From Sulfurimicrobium sp964552675 (lineage in GTDB: Bacteria; Pseudomonadota; Gammaproteobacteria; Burkholderiales; Sulfuricellaceae), in the NCBI GenBank assembly GCA_964552675.1, contig CAZKHJ010000019.1:1-47595 (forward strand): a stretch of 47,595 bases of DNA, in the 5' to 3' direction. The translations under genes and the position numbers were made by a program. The notes under the pieces are model-generated. The model was not told the DNA's origin. It saw only the letters and a list, made by a program, of their open reading frames with translations, and did not search any database. Shown here piece by piece: positions 16,046 through 23,505 of this stretch (the first letter of the stretch is position 1; each line of letters starts with the position of its first letter).

Positions 16046-16976
16046 GCATGACCGCCGGTTTCCAGATGTAATCGAGTATATTCCAGTGCCACCATAGCCA
16101 GGGCATCTCCTGCACATCCTGTTCGAGCCAGGCCACGGACTGTTTCAGGGCCCCTTCCGGATTGTCCGGCAGGGGTCGCAGGGTGGCGACCGCCTGCCAG
16201 GAAGCTTTTTCTGTTTCGCTGGGCAAAGGATCCCGGACCGCGCCATAAATCATGCGGGCGCCGGTTTTTTCCGCCAGGCGCACGATGCCCTGGCTGACAT
16301 TCAGATGCCCGCCCAGAAAAGGCAGGTCAATCCGGTTGTCGTCCTGGCCGGCATGATAGGCATCCATCAGGATGACGATGATTTCACCGGATTTCAAGCC
16401 TTGATACAGTCCGCGCAGATTGTCGCCGAGACTGACCCAGCGGCCCCGGATCTGTTTCTGCAATGCGGCCACCTTGCTGCCCAGGTAAGCCCGGTCCACA
16501 GGGGAAAGTTCCGGGTTCCGTTCATCCACCGCAATGGTCAGCATGCCCAGATCATACCCGGCCATTGCCAGCGCCAACAGCAGCAGGTTCAGGCGGCCAT
16601 AGTGTGCCATGACCACGATGATGCCGCGCCCTTCTTCCCGGAGGGTGCGCATCCGGGCCAGCGAATCGGCAGGCATGGTGACCAGGCGGGTGCTGTTGCC
16701 CTGGTTCAGACGGTTCATGAAGAACGCATCCATGATTTCCCGTGACATCATGCGGCAGTAACGCCGGATCCAGTCTTCCCGCCGTGCCGGATCGCGTGCT
16801 TCGGGCAGGGCTGCAGCCAGGCCGGAGCCTATGACCTGGCGCAGGTCGGCCCGGCGGCGGTAGTCGAACGAGCCGACTTGCTCTGCCATTTGATAGGCCA
16901 GCGGCATGGGCAGGTGAGAAGCTGGGCGAAACAGGCCAAACAGCCGGGCTCCCTTGCGCCATTCGGAAAAGTTCAT
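16038..16976 (-). CDS. LpxL/HtrB-like acyltransferase-family protein with altered HX4D/E motif
   Basis: 312 residues, about the length of LpxL/LpxM lauroyl and myristoyl transferases, which add secondary acyl chains to lipid A at the inner membrane. Recognisable blocks are RRADLRQVIGSGL, GRGIIVVMAHYGRLN, QIRGRWVSLGDNLRG, SGEIIVILMDAYHAGQ, LPFLGGHLNVSQGIVRLAEKTGAR and the tail PWLWWHWNILDYIWKP. The catalytic pair should read H-x4-D/E (for example HFGNWE); here it is H125-YGRL-N130, so the acid is replaced by asparagine. The usual N-terminal membrane helix is also not obvious. It lies inside the O-antigen operon between Wzt and the epimerase. It may acylate a glycan or lipid by a changed mechanism, or be a non-catalytic homolog. 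The start is the ATG at 16976, 8 bp after the wzt stop. Confidence 0.85.
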   Translation of the reverse strand: MNFSEWRKGARLFGLFRPASHLPMPLAYQMAEQVGSFDYRRRADLRQVIGSGLAAALPEARDPARREDWIRRYCRMMSREIMDAFFMNRLNQGNSTRLVTMPADSLARMRTLREEGRGIIVVMAHYGRLNLLLLALAMAGYDLGMLTIAVDERNPELSPVDRAYLGSKVAALQKQIRGRWVSLGDNLRGLYQGLKSGEIIVILMDAYHAGQDDNRIDLPFLGGHLNVSQGIVRLAEKTGARMIYGAVRDPLPSETEKASWQAVATLRPLPDNPEGALKQSVAWLEQDVQEMPWLWWHWNILDYIWKPAVMHE

Positions 16977-16984
16977 CGGGAAAC

Positions 16985-18208
16985 CTACAGTTCCCAGTGA
17001 TAAGGGATGTAGGTCATGCCGAATTCCCGGCATGAGCTGTGTACGGTGAAGGGACAGACGGATTCGGCCATGTCATAGACCTGAAGGCCGGAATCATCCA
17101 GCAGGTAAATGCTCAGGCTGTATTGTCCGGACAGCAGGTTCAGCCTGGGCAGGTGCATCTTCACGATACGGGTGCTTTCCGCTGTCAGCGGCGGGCTGGC
17201 GGAATCGAAGTGGGTACTGCTGCCAAAGATATTTTCCTTGCCACGGCGAACAATGCTGATGCCGACATGAAACGGCACGCCTGCTTGCAGGCATTCGATT
17301 TCCACTGCCACGGAAACCGGCTGGAAAGTATCGAGGACGGCTGCGTCCTGGCTGTCCTCGCTGGACAGCTTCACCTCTCGTACCCGGACTGGGGCAACGG
17401 ACAATGCCGATGGCCGGAATGCCAGTTCTCCGCTCCGTTCGCCGAACTGGGCGGCCTTTTCACGCTCGTAGCTTTCATAGGCAGTGACGACTTCCTCGGT
17501 CGCACCGATGGCCATGACCTGGCCCTGGTGGATCCAGGCGGCGCGGTTGCACAGGCTGCGGACCTGATAAAGATTATGCGAACAGAAAAGGATGGTGCGG
17601 CCCTGCTCGCGGAATGCCATGGTGCGATCCAGGCTTTTTTTCTGGAAATGCATGTCGCCGACCGACAGGGCTTCGTCAATGATCAGTACATCCGGGTCGA
17701 CGGCTGTGGCTGCGGCAAAAGCCAGCCGCATGAACATCCCGGAAGAGTAGGTCTTGACCGGGCGCTCCAGCGTCTCGGCGGACAACTCGGAAAAGTCGGC
17801 CACGCTACGGTAGTATTCCTCCATCCGGGAGGACGGGATGCCGGATAGCGCCCCCATCAGATAGGCGTTGTCGCGTCCGCTTTCGTCCGGATGAAAGCCG
17901 GCGCCCAGTTCCAGCAATGCAGCCACCTTCCCTTCAACCGAAACCGTTCCGGCCGTCGGTCCGCAGGTTCCTGCCACCAGTTTGAGCAGGGTGCTCTTGC
18001 CCGCGCCGTTTTCGCCGATCAGGCCAAAAGTTTCACCTTTCCCTACGCTGATGCTGACATCTTTCAGCGCCCAATGGGTCTGATGATGCGAGCCACGAAA
18101 CAGCAGCTCCCGCAGGCGATCCAAGGGGTGCCGGTAAAAGCGGTAGCCCTTCGATACCTGTTCGATCCGGACCGGCGTTTCGCTGACCGGGTGTTCGCGG
18201 CTGCTCAC
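16985..18208 (-). CDS. wzt: O-antigen ABC transporter ATP-binding protein Wzt with C-terminal carbohydrate-binding domain
   Basis: 407 residues. The ATPase domain (about 10-250) has Walker A GENGAGKST (66-73 region), the polysaccharide-exporter signature YSSGMFMRLAF and Walker B DVLIIDEALSVGD, then SHNLYQVRSLCNRAAWI. About 150 further residues form a beta-rich Wzt C-terminal domain (AVEIECLQAGVPFHVGI, SGQYSLSIYLLDD). In E. coli O8/O9a this extension recognises the capped non-reducing end of the chain before export. Its presence predicts that the glycan here is capped, which suits the coiled-coil methyltransferase three genes below. The start is GTG at 18208, overlapping the permease stop as GTGA; upstream in-frame sequence is permease coding DNA. 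Confidence 0.94.
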   Translation of the reverse strand: MSSREHPVSETPVRIEQVSKGYRFYRHPLDRLRELLFRGSHHQTHWALKDVSISVGKGETFGLIGENGAGKSTLLKLVAGTCGPTAGTVSVEGKVAALLELGAGFHPDESGRDNAYLMGALSGIPSSRMEEYYRSVADFSELSAETLERPVKTYSSGMFMRLAFAAATAVDPDVLIIDEALSVGDMHFQKKSLDRTMAFREQGRTILFCSHNLYQVRSLCNRAAWIHQGQVMAIGATEEVVTAYESYEREKAAQFGERSGELAFRPSALSVAPVRVREVKLSSEDSQDAAVLDTFQPVSVAVEIECLQAGVPFHVGISIVRRGKENIFGSSTHFDSASPPLTAESTRIVKMHLPRLNLLSGQYSLSIYLLDDSGLQVYDMAESVCPFTVHSSCREFGMTYIPYHWEL

Positions 18209-18993
18209 AGGTAATCTCCCAGTGTCGGTTTCAGGGCGCGAAACATCAGCAATCCTCCTACACCGGCGATTAGAACCCAGATTGCCAGTGACAAGGCGCT
18301 GTTCAGGCTGAGGGGCAGGCCCAGAAAAACGCGCTGGTACAAGTCGATCAGGCCGGCAAAGGGGTTGAATGCGTAAAGGTAGTGGTAGCTGGCCGGTACC
18401 ATGCTTCGCGCGTAAATGATGGGGGTCAGATAAAAGAAAATTTGCAGGAATACCGGCACCAGCTGGGCGAGATCCTTGACATGGACGGTCAGGATCGCGA
18501 ACAGCAGGCCCATGCCGAGACACAGAAGCAGTTGCGCGATGAACAGAAAGGGCAGCCAGACCAGGCTGGAAAGATGGAGGACTCCGCCTGCTGCCAGCAG
18601 TACCAGCAGAATCAGCAGGCCGACAAGCTGGGTCACGAAACTGCTGACGACCACCGTGGCGGGAATGATCTCAATCGGAAAGACCAGCTTCTGGATGAAC
18701 TGTTCCTGGGCAACCAGTGATCCAACCGCACGCGACAGGCCCTCCGCCACGCCCATCCATGGCAACAGGCCGGCGAGCAGGAAATAGAAATAGCCGGATT
18801 CGCTGGCCAGTTCCGGGATGCGGACCTTGAGAACGACCGCAAACACGACGTAGAACACCGCCACCGTCATCAGCGGATTCAAGATGCCCCACAAAGCGCC
18901 ACCGAATGAGCCTGCGTAGCGCGACTTCAGGTCGCGCTTCAGCCACAGCATGAAAACGAATCCCCAGTCCCGAAGCCAGCGATGGTTGATCAT
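18205..18993 (-). CDS. wzm: O-antigen/polysaccharide ABC transporter permease Wzm
   Basis: 262 residues with six hydrophobic segments, of the ABC-2 type. The N-terminal FVFMLWLKRDLKSRYAGSF and ALWGILNPLMTVAVFYVVF are the gate-helix and first membrane segments typical of Wzm, KpsM and TagG. FLQIFFYLTPIIYARSMVP and FNPFAGLIDLYQRVFLG are conserved C-terminal blocks. With Wzt it moves undecaprenyl-PP-linked polysaccharide across the inner membrane. The ATG at 18993 overlaps the preceding glycosyltransferase as ATGA. Confidence 0.95.
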   Translation of the reverse strand: MINHRWLRDWGFVFMLWLKRDLKSRYAGSFGGALWGILNPLMTVAVFYVVFAVVLKVRIPELASESGYFYFLLAGLLPWMGVAEGLSRAVGSLVAQEQFIQKLVFPIEIIPATVVVSSFVTQLVGLLILLVLLAAGGVLHLSSLVWLPFLFIAQLLLCLGMGLLFAILTVHVKDLAQLVPVFLQIFFYLTPIIYARSMVPASYHYLYAFNPFAGLIDLYQRVFLGLPLSLNSALSLAIWVLIAGVGGLLMFRALKPTLGDYL

Positions 18994-20273
18994 GCGCGCC
19001 CGTCCCGGATGGCTTCCAGATAGCCCCCCACTTTGCGTGCTTCAGCATCCCAGCTGGTTCTGGCGACAAAATTCAGCCCGTTTCGGGTGATCTGTTCATT
19101 CAAGGCGCGGTTCTCCAGCAATTCGATCAGTGCTTCGGCCAGTGTTTCGGGCAGGGGGTCGGCCAGCACGGCGTTGTCATGATCCTTCAGCAACCACTCC
19201 ACATTGGGGCCCCGGTTCGAAACCACAGGGCAGCCGCAGGCCATGATTTCGAGCGGCAGCAGGGAAAGATTGGTCAGCGAGATTACCAGGGCGGCATCGC
19301 ACTGGGCGTACAGTCCAGGCAGGTCATCCAGGGCCGCAACACCGGCATCGACATGAGGGAAAGGTATCGCATAAGCTGACATATCCCAGCCAGCCAGCAG
19401 GAACTCGATATCCGGCAGCCGTTCATGCACGCGCTTCAGTGCCAGCATGCCCAGCTCAAACCCCCTTCTTGGCGTGACGTGGCGGGCATAGAAGAAAACC
19501 TTGCGCGGCCCGGACTGGCGCGGACGGGCATGATACAGTTCATGCTCGCAGGAAAAGCTGAACGGATAGGCGCGCATCCCGTATTTTTCCTGCATCAGGT
19601 CCGCCAGCCAGGCCCCGGCGGTGATCCCGGTGAAGCCGAAATTATAGGTGGCTTCCGAAAAGACATATTCGCTGCCCACGGCGGTGAACCATGGCTCCAT
19701 GTCCTGTATGAAATACAGCTTGTGACGGGTCTGGGCGAATCGGCGAACGGTGTAGGCTGTCATCCAGGAAGTCGCCATCGTGAATTCGGCGGGCTGAAGC
19801 GTTTCCTCCCCGATGCTGACCTCGGCCGCCAGCGGGACGAAATGCTTGACGATCACGGAACGGGCCGTCTCTCCATCCGGGTAACGGCACTCGCCGACGA
19901 TATGGATGGTGCTGCGAAACCCCAGTTTTTCCAGTCCCCAGATCATGCGAAAGATGTTCAGGTGGCCGCCGCTGCCAATTTCAAAACTTGGAATCACCCA
20001 GTTCATGGTGCCGGGCACGGCCTCGAAGTCTGCCGAAACGCCTGATGCCGGTGGCGCAACGAAGGCATAGAGCTGGAAAATGTCGATTTTGGGTGGGGGT
20101 GGAGGCGCCGGCGGCGGTGGCGGCTCGGGCAATGGGGGGGGCGGCGTGCCAACCGGCACATGAACGCCAGTCAAGCGTCCCCAGAACCACCGGATCATGG
20201 TGGCCAGTGCGCCCAGCCAGCCCTCGTCCTGGATCAGCGGCGGAATCTTGCGGATTTTGGAGAGCAGGCTCAT
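18990..20273 (-). CDS. WsaF-like glycosyltransferase (GT4/GT-B), with polyproline linker
   Basis: 427 residues. The catalytic part (about 75-427) resembles the WsaF/RgpF-associated rhamnosyltransferase group: NWVIPSFEIGSGGHLNIFRM, HKLYFIQDMEPWFTAVGSEY, GAWLADLMQEKYGM, KVFFYARHVTPRRGFELG and the donor-site block LSLLPLEIMACGCPVVSNRG. WsaF itself adds beta-1,2-L-rhamnose to an S-layer glycan; rhamnose use here is inferred. Residues 44-61 (20091-20144) are an almost pure proline tract, PPPPLPEPPPPPAPPPPP, joining a basic amphipathic N-terminal helix (1-40, possibly membrane-associating) to the enzyme. The ATG at 20273 lies 31 bp below the preceding stop. Confidence 0.92.
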   Translation of the reverse strand: MSLLSKIRKIPPLIQDEGWLGALATMIRWFWGRLTGVHVPVGTPPPPLPEPPPPPAPPPPPKIDIFQLYAFVAPPASGVSADFEAVPGTMNWVIPSFEIGSGGHLNIFRMIWGLEKLGFRSTIHIVGECRYPDGETARSVIVKHFVPLAAEVSIGEETLQPAEFTMATSWMTAYTVRRFAQTRHKLYFIQDMEPWFTAVGSEYVFSEATYNFGFTGITAGAWLADLMQEKYGMRAYPFSFSCEHELYHARPRQSGPRKVFFYARHVTPRRGFELGMLALKRVHERLPDIEFLLAGWDMSAYAIPFPHVDAGVAALDDLPGLYAQCDAALVISLTNLSLLPLEIMACGCPVVSNRGPNVEWLLKDHDNAVLADPLPETLAEALIELLENRALNEQITRNGLNFVARTSWDAEARKVGGYLEAIRDGRA

Positions 20274-20304
20274 GGGGTTTCTTTAGCTATGGGAGAAAGC
20301 CGGT

Positions 20305-21264
20305 TCATGAACGGAACAGGCGTTTGTCCCGCGACAGCGTCTCGACCAGCCAGTCCGGCAGGCTGGCATGGCGCGCGCCGAGGTAATGACCCGACAGGCG
20401 GGCCAGGTTCAGCAGGGGAACCCGGATGCGCCAAAGCAGCCGATGCCCGGCTTCGGCGACATCTTCGTTCACCCACTGCCAGTCGCGTCGTGTCAGGCGC
20501 ATGCTATTGGCCAGCACATGAGACAGGGCGGGAGACAAAACATAGCCGAACAGGCGGTTCAGGGCTCTTGATTCGTCGAAGGCGCGCTGCAGCGACTCGG
20601 CGACGCCGAAATTGTGCGAATGAAAAACCTCGGCTTCCGGCGCATAGGCCTTGGCATATCCGGCTTCGATCATGTCCTTGGCCCACATCTGGTCTTCGGC
20701 AAAATCGACATCCCGCAATGGAATCCGCTCCCAGACCGAACGGCGCAGGCAGGCGTTGTTGCTGGAAAAGAAATGCAGAAACTGGCGATATCCCTCTTCA
20801 CGGGCATAACGGGCGGGATCTTCGTTGCGGACGACGCCGGGCTTGTCGCCAAACCCCCGGAAGTGCTGTGTCAGCTCGCGCCTGAGCATCGGGCTGGCAT
20901 CAGGGTAGGGCAAATGGGGGCCAAACGCACCGCCTGTGTCTGGCGCCAGTTCCGCTGCTTCGATCAGTGCGGCCAGCCAGCGCTCATGTGCTGGTAGCGC
21001 GTCATGGGTCAGAAAGACGATAAATTCGCCGCTGGTCAGGCTGGCGCCCAGGTTGCGGGTCTTGCCATGGCCGAATTCGTGGCTCGGTATCGTATGGATG
21101 GTCACGGGAAGTTTGCGGATCGCATCCATCGATCCGTCAGTAGAGCCGGAGTCAATGACCAGAACCTCGAACGGCCAGTCTGATCTCTGGGCCAGTACCT
21201 GTTTGACGACCCTGATCAGAAGTTCACCACCATTTTTTGCCGGAATTACAACAGAAGCCTTCAA
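20305..21264 (-). CDS. GT2 glycosyltransferase, rhamnosyltransferase-like
   Basis: 319 residues. The GT-A domain has ASVVIPAKNGGELLI, VIDSGSTDGSMDAI, HEFGHGKTRNLGA (the HGxTRN stretch typical of dTDP-rhamnosyltransferases such as RfbF/RfbN) and FIVFLTHDALPAHERWL, where the usual DxD position reads THDA. VDFAEDQMWAKDMIEAG is the acceptor/base region. The start chosen is TTG at 21264, because GGAG lies 8 bases upstream; an in-frame TTG at 21282 has no ribosome site. This is the first gene of the minus-strand O-antigen operon and is divergent from the plus-strand group. Confidence 0.9.
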   Translation of the reverse strand: MKASVVIPAKNGGELLIRVVKQVLAQRSDWPFEVLVIDSGSTDGSMDAIRKLPVTIHTIPSHEFGHGKTRNLGASLTSGEFIVFLTHDALPAHERWLAALIEAAELAPDTGGAFGPHLPYPDASPMLRRELTQHFRGFGDKPGVVRNEDPARYAREEGYRQFLHFFSSNNACLRRSVWERIPLRDVDFAEDQMWAKDMIEAGYAKAYAPEAEVFHSHNFGVAESLQRAFDESRALNRLFGYVLSPALSHVLANSMRLTRRDWQWVNEDVAEAGHRLLWRIRVPLLNLARLSGHYLGARHASLPDWLVETLSRDKRLFRS

Positions 21265-21272
21265 GCACCAGT

Positions 21273-21276
21273 CTCC
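21273..21276 (-). promoter_or_regulatory. Ribosome binding site deciding the TTG start at 21264
   Basis: GGAG on the minus strand, 8 bases before TTG-AAG-GCT. It supports the inner TTG over the one at 21282. Confidence 0.6.
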
Positions 21277-21369
21277 GGCCAATTTAAGCTAAAATCGGAA
21301 AAGTATGTGAAAAATCAAAAGGCATGAACGGTATTTTGGGTTTGCTAATGGCCATGTTTCACAATGTGG

Positions 21370-21397
21370 TTTGTGCCAGTAAACCGCGAATTATAAT
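21370..21397 (+). promoter_or_regulatory. Candidate promoter in the divergent intergenic region
   Basis: The roughly 240-bp gap between the two divergent glycan operons is AT-rich and holds no gene. TTTGTG (21370-21375), 16-bp spacer and a perfect TATAAT (21392-21397) could drive the plus-strand operon. The -10 lies in the palindrome ATTATAAT (21390-21397), which also presents TATAAT to the minus strand, so it might serve both directions. The -35 is weak. Confidence 0.35.
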
Positions 21398-21504
21398 ACG
21401 AAATGCATGCCAGGTGACGCTGTGGTGATATGCTGCGATAACTACTTTTTTCACTTTCTGTGCCGTTCTTGGCCAGCTTTCTTCGATTGAATTGATGACG
21501 CAAG

Positions 21505-22464
21505 ATGCCCGCAGATAAACCCGTGGTGGAGATTTTGATGGCCACCTTTAATGGCGAGAGATTTCTGGCGCAACAAATTGACTCGATCCTTGCCCAGGAT
21601 TACAGGCAAATCAGGATTGTGATCAGGGATGACGGATCAACCGATGGAACCATCGGCATCATCAGTCAATTCATCCGGCTGCATCCGGAAAAGATCAGCC
21701 TGTTTTCCGGAGAAGAGGCTCGTCTGGGCGCAACGGGCAGTTTCATGGCGCTGATTCAGCAGGCCCGTGCGGAATACGTGATGCTTGCCGATCAGGATGA
21801 TGTGTGGCTGCCGGCCAAGGTGTCCGCCTGTCTGCTCGAAATGAAAAAAAGCGAGTCCAGATATGGAGAGGGAACCCCACTGCTTATTCATACCGATCTG
21901 AAAGTGGTGGACGAGAAGCTGTCGGTGGTTTCCGGGTCTTTCTGGAAATACCAGAGCCTTTCTCCCGGATGCGACAGCATTAACCGCCTGCTGGTTCAGA
22001 ATGTGGTGACGGGTTGCACGGTCATGATGAATCGCAGTCTGTTGAATCTGGTTCGCCCCGTTGATGGCGGTGTGATTGGTCATGACTGGTGGCTCGGCCT
22101 GATGGCGTCCGCCTTTGGGGAAATCATTTATCTGCCACAGGCAACCATGCTTTACCGGCAACACGGAAAGAATGCCGTAGGCGCAGTCAAATGGGATATT
22201 TCTGGTATGCTGGGGCGTTTTTTTGGTAAGGGTGGCAATCGTGCCTTTGCGGAGAGCCTTCGCAAAACCAGGCAACAAGCTGCGCTGTTCCTGAGTGTGT
22301 ATGGCGATTTGTTGCCGCATGATACACGGCAGTTGGTGTCACGTTACGCCTCGCTACACGAACTGGGCTATTTTTCCAGAATAATCTGCGTACTGCGATA
22401 CCGCTTCCTTAAGGTCGGCATACTCAGAAATATCGGGATGATGCTGACTTTAAGAACGATTTAG
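21505..22464 (+). CDS. GT2 glycosyltransferase (RgpB/WcaA-like)
   Basis: 319 residues, single GT-A domain. EILMATFNGERFLAQQIDSI opens the fold, then VIRDDGSTDGTIGII and the metal/donor block YVMLADQDDVWLPAKV (DQDDVW is characteristic of the RgpB-type rhamnosyltransferase group), VTGCTVMMNRSLLNLV and the acceptor-site GHDWWLGLMASAFGEI. QATMLYRQHGKNAVG is also conserved in the group. It is cytosolic and acts on a lipid-linked acceptor. The donor is probably dTDP-rhamnose or a UDP-sugar, not decidable here. First gene of the plus-strand operon; the ATG at 21505 has only a weak ribosome site. Confidence 0.92.
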   Translation: MPADKPVVEILMATFNGERFLAQQIDSILAQDYRQIRIVIRDDGSTDGTIGIISQFIRLHPEKISLFSGEEARLGATGSFMALIQQARAEYVMLADQDDVWLPAKVSACLLEMKKSESRYGEGTPLLIHTDLKVVDEKLSVVSGSFWKYQSLSPGCDSINRLLVQNVVTGCTVMMNRSLLNLVRPVDGGVIGHDWWLGLMASAFGEIIYLPQATMLYRQHGKNAVGAVKWDISGMLGRFFGKGGNRAFAESLRKTRQQAALFLSVYGDLLPHDTRQLVSRYASLHELGYFSRIICVLRYRFLKVGILRNIGMMLTLRTI

Positions 22465-22521
22465 AGTGTTTATGGCAATGCGCCTGATGGCCTGTGTCCC
22501 CTTTTTTCCCCGTTGCATGAA

Positions 22522-23505
22522 ATGATCCCCGAGAAGAGCGTTGCTTCTGGGACGTCCGGGCGCGATTCGCTGACGGTCGTGTTGTGCATCCCAATCCTAA
22601 ATCCCGGGAAAGATGCTGCGATTTTGCTGGACTCGATCGCCAGGCAGACGCTTCAGCCCGATCATTTTCTGGTAATGGATTCCCAGTCGGATGATGGCTC
22701 GGTTGCCCTGTTCGAGTCCGCCGGTGCCCAGGTGGTCACGATTGCGCGTGCTGATTTCAACCATGGCGCCACTCGTCAGATGGCTGTGTCGGCCTGGCCG
22801 CAGGCGGATATCGTGATCTTCCTCACCCAGGATGCGCTGCTGGCCGGTAGCGCCGACTTTGCAAATATGCTTTCCTGTTTCGAGGATGAGCAGGTAGGAG
22901 CGGTTTATGGCCGTCAGCTGCCGCGTCAGAATGCGGGGGCTATCGAATCTCATGCCCGGCTATACAACTATTCTGCGTGGAGCCGGGTCAACCGGTTTTC
23001 CGATGTGGCCGAAATGGGGATAAAAACGGCTTTTCTCTCCAATTCTTTTGCTGCTTACCGTTGTTCCGCCCTGACGTCAGTGGGGGGGTTCCCTGATGAT
23101 GTCATCCTTGGTGAAGACACCTATGTGGCGGCCAGAATGCTGATGCAGGGATGGAAAACCGCCTATTGTGCCGAAGCTCAGGTTTTTCACTCGCACGACT
23201 ATTCCTTGTGGCAGGAATTTTCCCGTTATTTCGATATTGGGGTATTCCATGGGCGCGAACCCTGGCTGAGGCGTGAATTCAACCAGCCTGAAGGCGAAGG
23301 GCTGCGCTTTGTCCGGTCCGAACTGGCTTTTCTCCTGCGTACACGCCCTCTGCTGGTTTTTTCCGCGTTTTTGCGCAACCTGTCCAAGTTCGCCGGGTTT
23401 AAACTGGGCACGTGGGAGCGTCATTTGCCCTTGTGGCTAAAACAGCGTCTGAGCTTTAACGGAACTTACTGGGAACGATATAGAGGTCATGGTTCAAAAC
23501 AATAG
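22522..23505 (+). CDS. GT2 glycosyltransferase, dTDP-rhamnosyltransferase-like
   Basis: 327 residues from the ATG at 22522; a TTG at 22513 in frame would add three residues and neither has a clear ribosome site. GT-A motifs are LCIPILNPGKDAAILLDSI, VMDSQSDDGSVALF, RADFNHGATRQMAV (the FNHGxTRQ block of RfbF/RfbN-type rhamnosyltransferases) and IVIFLTQDALLAGS. VILGEDTYVAARMLMQG is the ED catalytic region and FHSHDYSLWQEFSRYFDIG the conserved C-terminal block. It is clearly related to the gene at 20305-21264. Its end overlaps wbaP by 17 bp. Confidence 0.91.
   Translation: MIPEKSVASGTSGRDSLTVVLCIPILNPGKDAAILLDSIARQTLQPDHFLVMDSQSDDGSVALFESAGAQVVTIARADFNHGATRQMAVSAWPQADIVIFLTQDALLAGSADFANMLSCFEDEQVGAVYGRQLPRQNAGAIESHARLYNYSAWSRVNRFSDVAEMGIKTAFLSNSFAAYRCSALTSVGGFPDDVILGEDTYVAARMLMQGWKTAYCAEAQVFHSHDYSLWQEFSRYFDIGVFHGREPWLRREFNQPEGEGLRFVRSELAFLLRTRPLLVFSAFLRNLSKFAGFKLGTWERHLPLWLKQRLSFNGTYWERYRGHGSKQ

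Noticed and set aside
18209..18523. N-terminal extension of Wzt
   Set aside because: Overlaps the Wzm gene in another frame; GTG at 18208 is coupled to the wzm stop.
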